14,560 nucleotides of DNA from Oligoflexia bacterium (GTDB lineage: Bacteria > Myxococcota_A > UBA796 > UBA2385), in contig JAADHA010000196.1 in assembly GCA_013152105.1 (NCBI GenBank), positions 1-14,560 of the forward strand. The letters run 5' to 3'. The notes below the pieces were generated by a model. The model searched no databases, was not told the origin of the DNA, and worked only from the letters and a program-made list of their open reading frames with translations. Numbering within the stretch: the first letter of the stretch is position 1; each line of letters starts with the position of its first letter. Both the position numbers and the translations under genes were made by a program. Below are positions 7,458 to 13,323 of the stretch, piece by piece.

Positions 7458-8621
7458 TCAAGCCATCGGCATGCAGCGCCGACGGACGATGTCGCTCACG
7501 ACTCGCTGACAGGTCCAGAGCTGATCGACTGGCACATATTCGTCGGCTCGATGCGCTACGTCGATGCTGCCCGGCCCGAAGACGATGCTGTGAACCCCCG
7601 CAAGAGCCAGGTTGCCGCCATCGGTGGCAAAGGCGGCGGCGCCCGCCTTGTCACTGGACGCATGCGGACGCAGCAGTCGCTCCAACTCGGTCCCGGCTGG
7701 CGTCAACAAGGCGGGGGCTTCTTGCAAGATCTCGGCGCTTGCCCCGCCACCCTGCCGGGCCCATCGAAGGGCAACCGAGTCGACCAGGGCCTGGACACGG
7801 TTGAAGATGCGGTGGCCCGACTGACCGGGAAGCTGGCGAAGGCCGACCAGCAGCTCGCAACGGTCTGGCACGATGTTTACCGCGGTGCCCCCATGGATCT
7901 GGCCACAATTGAGGACAGGGTAGGGGGTGGGCAAGGCATCCAGGATCTGGGGATCAACATCCTGGTCTTCTGCGGCCAACTCTTCTTGGAGGCGATCGAG
8001 CGCATCCAGGATGTCAGCAGCGATCCGCACAGCGCTGGTCCCGAGTCCAGGGCGGGAGCTGTGAGCAGCGCGCCCGGTACAGGTGATCTTCAAGGTTGTG
8101 TGGCCGGGATGGGCGCGGCACATCTCGAAGTTCGTGGGTTCGCCGATCAGCGCCAGGGAGGGCAGGCCACCGCCGACCTGATCGAGTTGCCTGAGCAGGG
8201 CACGGGAGCCGTGGCAGCCGACCTCTTCATCGTGGGTCCAGGCCAGGACCAGCTCGCGGTCGAGGTGCTGGAGTGGCAGCTCGGCGAGGGCACAGGTCGT
8301 AGCTGCCAGAAAGGCCTTCATATCGCATGCACCGCGCCCGTAGAGGCGGTCGCCACGGCGATCGAGGTGGAAGGGGTCGCTCGACCAGTCCTGTCCCGCC
8401 ACCGGGACGACATCCATGTGGCCGCACAGCAGCAGTCCGTCCGTGTCCTGTGGTCCGATCCTGGCGAGGACATTGCACTTGCCAGGGCTGGTCTCAAAGC
8501 GTTCGACGCGCATGCCCGCGTCCTGGGCGCGCTCGGCCAACCAGGCTGCGAGGGCGATGAGGGGTCGGTCGCTCACCGTGGGGAAGGCGACCAGATCGGC
8601 CAGGGCGGTGAGGGGATCCAC
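7458..8621 (-). CDS. argE: ArgE-type acetylornithine deacetylase (M20 family)
   Basis: This is a cytoplasmic di-zinc amidohydrolase; ArgE removes acetate from N-acetyl-ornithine to give ornithine in arginine synthesis. The start chosen is GTG at 8621, giving 387 residues, close to the 383 of E. coli ArgE; an upstream ATG would add a basic, artificial leader read through the previous gene's acidic-tail codons. Metal and catalytic residues are all visible: GHMDVVP (H68, D70), GRGACDMK (bridging D100), HDEEVG (E132 base, E133 ligand), GEPTN (E161) and the C-terminal AHRADEY (H357). The H68-D100-E132 spacing of 32 plus 32 equals that of E. coli ArgE. It begins only 4 bases after the acidic-tailed gene, so translation is probably coupled. 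M20A members also include DapE and other deacylases, so substrate is inferred. An arginine gene inside an eCIS operon is unexpected. Confidence 0.88.
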   Translation of the reverse strand: MDPLTALADLVAFPTVSDRPLIALAAWLAERAQDAGMRVERFETSPGKCNVLARIGPQDTDGLLLCGHMDVVPVAGQDWSSDPFHLDRRGDRLYGRGACDMKAFLAATTCALAELPLQHLDRELVLAWTHDEEVGCHGSRALLRQLDQVGGGLPSLALIGEPTNFEMCRAHPGHTTLKITCTGRAAHSSRPGLGTSAVRIAADILDALDRLQEELAAEDQDVDPQILDALPTPYPVLNCGQIHGGTAVNIVPDRCELLVGLRQLPGQSGHRIFNRVQALVDSVALRWARQGGGASAEILQEAPALLTPAGTELERLLRPHASSDKAGAAAFATDGGNLALAGVHSIVFGPGSIDVAHRADEYVPVDQLWTCQRVVSDIVRRRCMPMA

Positions 8622-8625
8622 GGTC

Positions 8626-9318
8626 TTACTCGTCGTCCTCTTCTTCCTCTTCGTCTTCCTCTTCTTCCTGCCACCAGGTGTGATGCTTGGTCTCATCTTC
8701 GGGTGGGGGGCGCTCCATCTTGTCTCGGACGTTCAGGATGAGGTCCGCGAAGCGCAGGTCGGACGGAGGCGGCCGGCTGGTGCAGGCGGACTCGGTCCCG
8801 ACATGAGCCAGCTCGACCGGGGCACCGGCCGCGCTGTTGTTGGTGTGGTCCAGGTGTTTCTCCACCATGCGAGGAGTCGACGCATAGGCGGCGCGCTCGG
8901 CCTCGATGGCCCGGTCCATCAGGTCGGCGCCGTAGCCCAGGTTGCCGTTGCACATCGCGTTGGCTGCGCGCTGATACAGGTGCGCGGCCTGGTGCCAGCG
9001 GGTCGGATCCGGCAGGTGGAAGCCGGCTTCGCCCTTGGCGACAGCCCTGAACCACTCACGTTCGTGCTTCATCTCAAGCTGCTCGAAGCCCTGCACGGTG
9101 TGCATGGTTCTCAGGCGCTCAACGATGAATTGAAGGAGCTGGTCTCGGGTGCCGGCGGCCTGCTGCAAGCGGGCGTCCAGGGCCTGGTTTCCCTGGCGTG
9201 CGCCGATGGCGCGGAGTTGGCGGCTACCCCGGTCGCCCAGTGCGGCGCGCCGCAACGGCTTGACGGTTGTGGCCAGGCGGTCCGTCGCCGTCGGCGCCTT
9301 CCTTGTGCTGCGAGCCAT
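8626..9318 (-). CDS. Hypothetical protein with acidic C-terminal tail, first gene of the - strand eCIS companion operon
   Basis: I do not recognise a family. The 230-residue product has a basic N-terminus (1-50, MARSTRKAPTATDR), a helical middle (about 55-150) with a TPR-like stretch (WHQAAHLYQRAANAMCNG, 108-125), a Pro-rich linker with two cysteines (C123, C179), and a tail at 218-230 made only of Glu and Asp. There is no signal peptide or membrane helix. The start at 9318 lacks a good ribosome-binding site, so Met82 or another internal start is possible but would lose the helical region. The gene ends 4 bases before argE. The divergent position opposite the sheath operon and the companion ATPase and DUF4157 genes suggest an eCIS accessory role, perhaps an adaptor or chaperone, but this is inference from context. 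Confidence 0.75.
   Translation of the reverse strand: MARSTRKAPTATDRLATTVKPLRRAALGDRGSRQLRAIGARQGNQALDARLQQAAGTRDQLLQFIVERLRTMHTVQGFEQLEMKHEREWFRAVAKGEAGFHLPDPTRWHQAAHLYQRAANAMCNGNLGYGADLMDRAIEAERAAYASTPRMVEKHLDHTNNSAAGAPVELAHVGTESACTSRPPPSDLRFADLILNVRDKMERPPPEDETKHHTWWQEEEEDEEEEEDDE
8629..8667 (-). other. Poly-Glu/Asp coding tract
   Basis: These bases encode the terminal 13 residues of the hypothetical protein (residues 218-230, EEEEDEEEEEDDE), a run of GAG/GAA/GAC codons that also supplies purine-rich, Shine-Dalgarno-like sequence just ahead of the argE GTG. Such tails bind basic proteins or metal ions in other systems; the role here is unknown. Confidence 0.7.
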
Positions 9319-9393
9319 GCGCCAACCGTAGCACCAGGCATCCGTGGCCGTCCGCAGTGCCGTCCATGCCGGTCACTCTTCGGCAGGTCGATC

Positions 9394-9423
9394 TTGACCG
9401 TGGCCTGTACCTTTGGGTAGCGT
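9394..9423 (+). promoter_or_regulatory. Candidate sigma-70-like promoter in the divergent centre
   Basis: TTGACC at 9394-9399 matches five of six consensus -35 bases. TAGCGT at 9418-9423, after an 18-base spacer, matches only three of six -10 bases. A transcript would start near 9430, about 27 bases before ATG 9457. The rest of the 138-base divergent gap (9319-9456) shows nothing convincing for the leftward operon. Promoters in this kind of genome are hard to call by eye. Confidence 0.25.
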
Positions 9424-9456
9424 GGGTTTCCTTCAGCGGGGTCCATCGCTCTCCCC

Positions 9457-9999
9457 ATGTGCAGGCCCGGCCTGTCGGTGTGTTTCTTGCGGCTCGTCAA
9501 GTCCATCTCTGCGCCAAGGTCCGCGCCAGCGGAGTCGGTCCCGGTTCGGGCCAGCGACCCACGCTTGCGCTTGCAACGAACCGTGGCCGGCGAGCACCTG
9601 GGCGCGATCCCCATCGTGGCGGAGCGTGTGGCGGCAAGGGCGCAGTGGGAAGCACCTCGCCCTGTGGTCCCCGATCGCGAGCGCGCGACACGCTCGGGAC
9701 AGGTGCGTCCGAGCCGTCGCACCGTCGAAGCTGCGCCGAATGCGCCGCAACTCATCCGCCTGATCCAGCACCCCTTCGCCCTGGAGACGACCCGCTCCAA
9801 GGTCGACCCCAGCAAGAAGCGACCGGCCCGAGTGCGGGTGGGCGAGCTGCTCAGGGTGTCCTTCAGCGTGCCCCTGCGTCAGGCCCTCGCGGCGGGGCGG
9901 CGCCTGCCCTTCCCGATGCCGACCGGTCTGCACCCTGTCGTCTCGCGCCCCGCGCGCCTCCCTCTCGATGCGTGGCTTCGGGCCAGGGATGAACGATGA
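9457..9999 (+). CDS. Unassigned Arg-rich ORF overlapping the cap gene
   Basis: This 180-residue frame starts at the first ATG after the in-frame TAG at 9418 and ends in TGA at 9997-9999, overlapping the DUF4255 start as ATGA, the usual sign of translational coupling. Third codon positions are strongly GC-biased, as in the neighbouring genes, and the frames opposite look like shadows. The product is Arg/Ala/Pro-rich with no membrane helix and no recognised domain; the more ordered-looking part is residues about 95-180, including PQLIRLIQHPFALE and VGELLRVSFSVPLRQAL. No good ribosome-binding site precedes the ATG. It may be a small eCIS regulator or accessory protein, or it may not be translated, in which case 9319-9995 would be a long intergenic control region. 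Confidence 0.5.
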   Translation: MCRPGLSVCFLRLVKSISAPRSAPAESVPVRASDPRLRLQRTVAGEHLGAIPIVAERVAARAQWEAPRPVVPDRERATRSGQVRPSRRTVEAAPNAPQLIRLIQHPFALETTRSKVDPSKKRPARVRVGELLRVSFSVPLRQALAAGRRLPFPMPTGLHPVVSRPARLPLDAWLRARDER

Positions 10000-10856
10000 A
10001 CTCGGATCCGATGCTCCAGGGCGCCCAGCGCGGGCCAATGTCTGGTCGCAACATCATCGGCGAGGTCACGGAAGCGCTGCACCGCTTCCTGCTTGACGGC
10101 TACGACATCTCCGAACAGCCGCCGCGGCTCGAAGAAGACCTCAGCTTCGTGCCCAAGGACCGGGAACAGGTCATCTACGTCTACATGTACCGGGTGTCCC
10201 AGAATCCTTCGCTTCAGAACCCGAAGCGCATGCGGGCCGCCCCGGTATTCGTGAACACCGATCCTGAAGATGGCGGTGAGGTGTACTACCATCGCCCTCC
10301 CATGTTGCTGGACCTGTTCTACCTGCTGTCGGTCCACAGCAAATTCCGGTCGGACGCCGAGCGTTTGACTGGCTGGATCCTGCTCCGCATGAACGAGGCA
10401 ACCCACCTGATCTACCGACCCCGTAAGTTCCTGCTTCCCGACGGTCGCGCCGTGGACAGCTTGGGCCGCATCTACGACGAGACCATTCCGCTCGAAGGGG
10501 ACGGCCTTCAGATCGAAAAGGTCTCGATGTCCCTGGTCGAGGATCTCACGGTCGGCGACGCCATCAACTTCTACAGCCTGCACGAAGCCCCCTACCGCCC
10601 TTTTCTCACCTACCGAGCGCGCATCGCCCTGGACGGACCTCTGGTTCGTGCCGAGGGTGGAACCACCATCAATATGCCCCGCCTGGCCAATAAAGTTCGC
10701 TCGGATGATGGGGAGCCACTTGAATCTCGGAACGGCCGGATCAAGACTCCCCGAGGCCAGCCAGGCTCCACTCCCGAAGGGCGACCACTCGCTCCCGGAC
10801 CACGACCCCACTTCATCCGGCGCAGCGCCGATGTTGAATCCGACTCGGAGGACTGA
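9996..10856 (+). CDS. DUF4255 (Pvc16/Afp16-type) eCIS cap protein
   Basis: This is the homologue of Afp16/Pvc16, which caps the distal end of the tube and sheath and fixes particle length. The 286-residue product has the DUF4255 domain at about residues 20-220: NIIGEVTEALHRFLLDGY at the start, an YYHRPPMLLDLFYLLSVHSK core strand, and IEKVSMSLVEDLTVGDAINF followed by PYRPFLTYRARIALD near the end. Residues 225-286 are a hydrophilic Pro/Arg/Glu tail. ATG 9996 has CAGGGA six bases upstream; Met6 and Met15 are in-frame alternatives, Met15 being closest to where the domain begins. It overlaps the preceding ORF by four bases and ends 8 bases before sheath 1. A cap gene upstream of the sheath is a common eCIS order, unlike Afp itself where it is last. 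Confidence 0.93.
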   Translation: MNSDPMLQGAQRGPMSGRNIIGEVTEALHRFLLDGYDISEQPPRLEEDLSFVPKDREQVIYVYMYRVSQNPSLQNPKRMRAAPVFVNTDPEDGGEVYYHRPPMLLDLFYLLSVHSKFRSDAERLTGWILLRMNEATHLIYRPRKFLLPDGRAVDSLGRIYDETIPLEGDGLQIEKVSMSLVEDLTVGDAINFYSLHEAPYRPFLTYRARIALDGPLVRAEGGTTINMPRLANKVRSDDGEPLESRNGRIKTPRGQPGSTPEGRPLAPGPRPHFIRRSADVESDSED

Positions 10857-10864
10857 AGAAACCT

Positions 10865-12664
10865 ATGGAATACCACACTCCAGGCGTATACATCCGTGAG
10901 GTCGACAGCGGCCCCAAGCCCATCGCCTCTGTCGCGACCAGCATCCCGGGGTTTCTCGGGTTGTTCCCCTTCACACCCCCCACTGACGCCATCGCGATCA
11001 CGGGCACGGACGGCACGCGGCAGATCCGCGGAAAGGTCGTACCGCAGTTGGTCGACTCGAAGGGCGCAGTCAAGGGCGACGGCGCCGAGGCGACCTCGGC
11101 CCTGACGGATGCCTTCCGCTTGCGTCGGAACCAGGTCAAGAACCTCAAGTCCTACTTCGAACTGCACGGCGCCCCAAAGACGGGTTCCAAGGCACCCAAG
11201 TTCGACAAGGGCGCCAGGGGCAAGGTCAAGATCTCCTTCAACACGGCGACTCTTGAAGTGGCGGACACGGTCGTGTCAGTCGAAGGCAAGGTCGTCACCG
11301 ACAACGATCAGCTTGTCGATGACCTGCTCAACCAGGTCCACGACACCTTCCCGCTGGCCGCTGCCGCTCCCAAGACCGCCGCTGATGTGCTGGAAGTCTA
11401 TGGCTTCACCTTCAAGGGCGCCGAGGGCACCGCGCTGCGCAGCGAGTACAGCATCCCGCCGGTTGCGGTCACCAACAAGGCCGAATTCTTCCGTTGGCTT
11501 CAGAGCTTCTTCGCCCAGTACCTGCTGGAAACGAAGTCGATCGAAGAGCTCGTCGGCGAGACCATCGCAGATCCAGATGATGCAGCCGACGCGGTCTTCG
11601 AAGCGCTGGCCAAGGATGATGTCCTCAAGAAGAGCTTCCGCGACTGGCTCAGCCTGCCCAGCGTCTTCAACTTCGTGGGAGCGGTCAACGGCTTCTACGA
11701 CAACGGCGGCGGCAAGTCCTACGTCTACATGATGGGCGTCCAGGACCTCGGCTGCTCCATCCGCGAGAACCAGGCCGACAAGCTTGGGCTGTATGCCTTC
11801 GATGATGCCGACGACATGGCGATCATGGCGGTGCCGGGCCTCAAGCCCCACCAGCAGAAGGAGTGCCTGGAGCACTGCGAGACCCGCAAGGACCGCTTCG
11901 CCGTGCTCGATGGCCCGATCGTCAGCGATGGCGCCATGGACATCCCGGCAAGCGACAAGGGCTATGGCGCGATGTACGTGCCCTGGCTCAAGGTGACCAA
12001 GCCGTCCTGGTTCACTGGAGACCAGGACCACATCAAGGTCACCGGCCCGAATCGCCGCAAGCTGGTCAAGTGCGAAAAGAGCGAACTCTTCGTACCGCCC
12101 AGTGGTCACCTGGCTGGCATCATGGCACGCGTTGACACCGAGCGTGGTGTCCACAAGGCACCGGCCAACGAGATCGTCATGGGCATCACGGGCTTGTCGC
12201 AGTCGATCAACCGGATCGAGCAGGGTCAGTACAACGACCGCGGCATCAACGTCATCCGTGAGTTCAAGGACCGGGGCATCCGCGTCTGGGGTGCCAGGAC
12301 CCTGGCCACCAAGTCGGATCCCAGTTGGAAGTACATCAATGTCCGGCGCCTGTTCATCATGGTCGAGCAGTCGATCATGTTGGGCAGCCAGTGGGCAGTC
12401 TTCGAGCCGAACGACCACACCCTGTGGAAGAAGCTGACCCGCGATGTGCGCGCCTACCTGATGCGTGTCTGGCGCAGTGGTGCTCTCTTCGGGCAGACGC
12501 CGGAAGAAGCCTTCTACGTGAAGTGCGACGACGAGACGAACCCGCGCTACCTCATCGACGCCGGCCAGGTGAATGTGCAAGTCGGCATCTGCCCGGTCAA
12601 GCCCGCTGAGTTCGTCATCTTCAGTATCGGCCAGTGGGATGGTGGTGCGCTGATCGAGGACTAG
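10865..12664 (+). CDS. Contractile tail sheath protein 1 (large, with insertion)
   Basis: This is the major sheath protein that polymerises round the tube and contracts to drive it through a target membrane. It has 599 residues. The N-terminus (MEYHTPGVYIREVDSG) is the typical sheath arm. The conserved C-terminal half contains ITGLSQSINRIEQGQYNDRG, the GIRVWGARTL motif, the INVRRLFIMVEQSI helix and AVFEPNDHTLWKKLTRDV, all sheath hallmarks that align with sheath 2. Residues about 50-265 have no counterpart in sheath 2 and make this protein about 200 residues longer; Afp sheaths are roughly 350-450. The FYDNGGGKSY motif (277-286) marks the return to the common fold. A CLEHC pair sits at 334-338. 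Only a weak GAAGAA precedes the start. A strong hairpin follows the stop. Confidence 0.97.
   Translation: MEYHTPGVYIREVDSGPKPIASVATSIPGFLGLFPFTPPTDAIAITGTDGTRQIRGKVVPQLVDSKGAVKGDGAEATSALTDAFRLRRNQVKNLKSYFELHGAPKTGSKAPKFDKGARGKVKISFNTATLEVADTVVSVEGKVVTDNDQLVDDLLNQVHDTFPLAAAAPKTAADVLEVYGFTFKGAEGTALRSEYSIPPVAVTNKAEFFRWLQSFFAQYLLETKSIEELVGETIADPDDAADAVFEALAKDDVLKKSFRDWLSLPSVFNFVGAVNGFYDNGGGKSYVYMMGVQDLGCSIRENQADKLGLYAFDDADDMAIMAVPGLKPHQQKECLEHCETRKDRFAVLDGPIVSDGAMDIPASDKGYGAMYVPWLKVTKPSWFTGDQDHIKVTGPNRRKLVKCEKSELFVPPSGHLAGIMARVDTERGVHKAPANEIVMGITGLSQSINRIEQGQYNDRGINVIREFKDRGIRVWGARTLATKSDPSWKYINVRRLFIMVEQSIMLGSQWAVFEPNDHTLWKKLTRDVRAYLMRVWRSGALFGQTPEEAFYVKCDDETNPRYLIDAGQVNVQVGICPVKPAEFVIFSIGQWDGGALIED
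11012..11659 (+). other. Sheath 1 insertion domain
   Basis: These bases encode about residues 50-265, the part without equivalent in the second sheath. It contains a basic linker (TGSKAPKFDKGARG), a beta-rich part (VKISFNTATLEVADTVVSVE) and an acidic helical part (KSIEELVGETIADPDDAADA). By analogy with variable sheath domains of phages and R-type pyocins it probably decorates the outer surface of the particle. Boundaries are approximate, taken from comparison of the two sheaths by eye. Confidence 0.6.
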
Positions 12665-12678
12665 AACGCCAGTGCCTG

Positions 12679-12715
12679 CACGGGCCCGGGGTGGATGGGC
12701 CACCCTGGGCTCGTG
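12679..12715 (+). promoter_or_regulatory. Strong intergenic stem-loop after the major sheath gene
   Basis: CACGGGCCCGGGGTGG (12679-12694) pairs along its whole length with CCACCCTGGGCTCGTG (12700-12715): 14 Watson-Crick and 2 G-U pairs around a 5-base loop. It starts 15 bases after the sheath stop and ends 19 bases before the ribosome-binding site of the next gene. There is no T-run, so full intrinsic termination is unlikely; partial termination or 3'-end protection of the sheath message are the likeliest roles, raising sheath output over downstream genes. Confidence 0.65.
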
Positions 12716-12734
12716 ACGGTCGGGACGAAAAATT

Positions 12735-12740
12735 GGAAGG
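12735..12740 (+). promoter_or_regulatory. Ribosome-binding site fixing the chaperone-like start
   Basis: GGAAGG lies five bases before ATG 12746. It settles the start against the in-frame codon at 12695, which would sit inside the loop of the strong hairpin. Confidence 0.75.
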
Positions 12741-12745
12741 ACCTG

Positions 12746-13111
12746 ATGAATCTGCAGACCGAGTACGAGTTCATCCTGCCGCGAGGCTACGTCGACAAGG
12801 ACGGAAACCTCCATCGCGAAGGCGTCATGCGCCTCGCCAATGCCAAGGACGAGATCGTCCCCCTCAACGATCTTCGGGTCCAGCGCAACCGCGCCTACCT
12901 GATCATCGTGCTGCTCAGCCGGGTGATCACCAAGCTCGGTGATCTGGGCGAAGTGAACACGGGCGTCATCGAGAATCTCTTTGCCAGTGACCTGCGGTTT
13001 CTGGAAGAGCTGTACAACCGAATCAACGAGGACGAAGCCACTGTCGCGGTGACCTGCCCCGAGTGTGCTGCCAAGTTCGACAAGGAGTTCGGACGCCTGG
13101 GGGAATCGTAA
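12746..13111 (+). CDS. Tail-assembly-chaperone-like eCIS protein
   Basis: This is a 121-residue protein of the type found between sheath genes in many eCIS loci and usually annotated as phage tail assembly protein. The N-terminus (LQTEYEFILPRGYVDKDGNL) and the core MRLANAKDEIVPLNDLRVQRNRAYL, LLSRVITKLGDLGEVN and NLFASDLRFLEELYNRIN are characteristic as I remember the family. The C-terminus carries a single CPEC motif (C104, C107), half of a zinc ribbon, and then ends abruptly at GRLGES. Tail assembly chaperones in phages keep the tube protein soluble and help set tube length, usually together with a frameshifted longer form. The stop overlaps the next ORF in the -1 frame, and the sequence at the junction looks like a frameshift site, so this may be the short (gpG-like) product of two. 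Confidence 0.9.
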   Translation: MNLQTEYEFILPRGYVDKDGNLHREGVMRLANAKDEIVPLNDLRVQRNRAYLIIVLLSRVITKLGDLGEVNTGVIENLFASDLRFLEELYNRINEDEATVAVTCPECAAKFDKEFGRLGES

Positions 13112-13263
13112 GCTACCCCTTGGAGAGCATCCTCAAGGAGGTAGCATTCGTCGCGTACCACTTTCACTGGGAGAGCGACCGCATCTTGGAGATGTCCCAC
13201 CGCGAGCGCCATATCTGGGTCAAGGAGATCTCGAGCATCAACGACCGGATCAACTCTCGATAG
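13063..13263 (+). CDS. DUF6760-type small eCIS protein, probably expressed as a -1 frameshift extension
   Basis: The frame is open from GTG 13063, which lies inside the CPEC codons of the preceding gene, and overlaps it by 49 bases. The recognisable part starts at 13114: YPLESILKEVAFVAYHFHW, then LEMSHRERHIWVKEISSINDRIN, matching the roughly 50-residue DUF6760 family seen next to chaperone-like genes in eCIS loci. No usual start suits independent translation: GTG 13063 has no ribosome-binding site and adds 17 residues read out of phase through a conserved gene, and the other candidate is TTG 13120. Fusion by a -1 slip at 13099-13103 would give a 172-residue chaperone-DUF6760 protein, analogous to lambda gpGT. 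The core is helical with several aromatic and His residues. Its biochemical role is unknown. Confidence 0.78.
   Translation: MCCQVRQGVRTPGGIVSYPLESILKEVAFVAYHFHWESDRILEMSHRERHIWVKEISSINDRINSR
13099..13145 (+). promoter_or_regulatory. Candidate programmed -1 ribosomal frameshift element
   Basis: Five G bases at 13099-13103 are read in frame 0 as CTG GGG GAA TCG TAA. After an 8-base spacer that includes the TAA stop, GCTACCCCTTGG (13112-13123) pairs with TCAAGGAGGTAGC (13133-13145) in a 12-bp stem with one bulged A (13139), one G-U pair and a 9-base loop. A -1 slip at GGG re-pairs perfectly and enters the DUF6760 frame. Slippery run, spacer and hairpin are the three standard parts of such signals. 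Confidence 0.6.
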
Positions 13264-13323
13264 TGATTGTCGCCAGGATTCGCGACCTGTCCGCACCTGA
13301 ACTCGTACTCGCAAGAGGCCCTG

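Noticed and set aside
8622..8696. Extended ArgE start at 8696 with a Lys/Arg-rich leader
   Set aside because: The leader is the out-of-phase reading of the upstream gene's acidic-tail codons. GTG 8621 gives the usual ArgE length and normal spacing after the upstream stop.
7347..8741. 464-codon open frame on the + strand
   Set aside because: It lies opposite ArgE, in which all M20 metal ligands are conserved on the - strand.
8416..9420. 334-codon open frame on the + strand with a hydrophobic run
   Set aside because: The apparent membrane segment (Leu/Phe/Val run) is the reverse reading of the poly-Glu/Asp tail codons of the - strand gene, so it is an artefact.
9433..10038. 201-codon open frame on the - strand
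   Set aside because: It overlaps the cap gene start and has shadow-like His/Arg/Gly-rich composition; the + strand frame at 9457 is the better candidate in this stretch.
11276..12814. 512-codon open frame on the - strand
   Set aside because: It is antisense to sheath 1, whose family motifs are unmistakable.
13135..13142. AAGGAGGT resembling a perfect Shine-Dalgarno sequence
   Set aside because: No ATG, GTG or TTG lies at proper spacing downstream in a useful frame; it is inside the DUF6760 coding region and in the 3' arm of the proposed frameshift hairpin.
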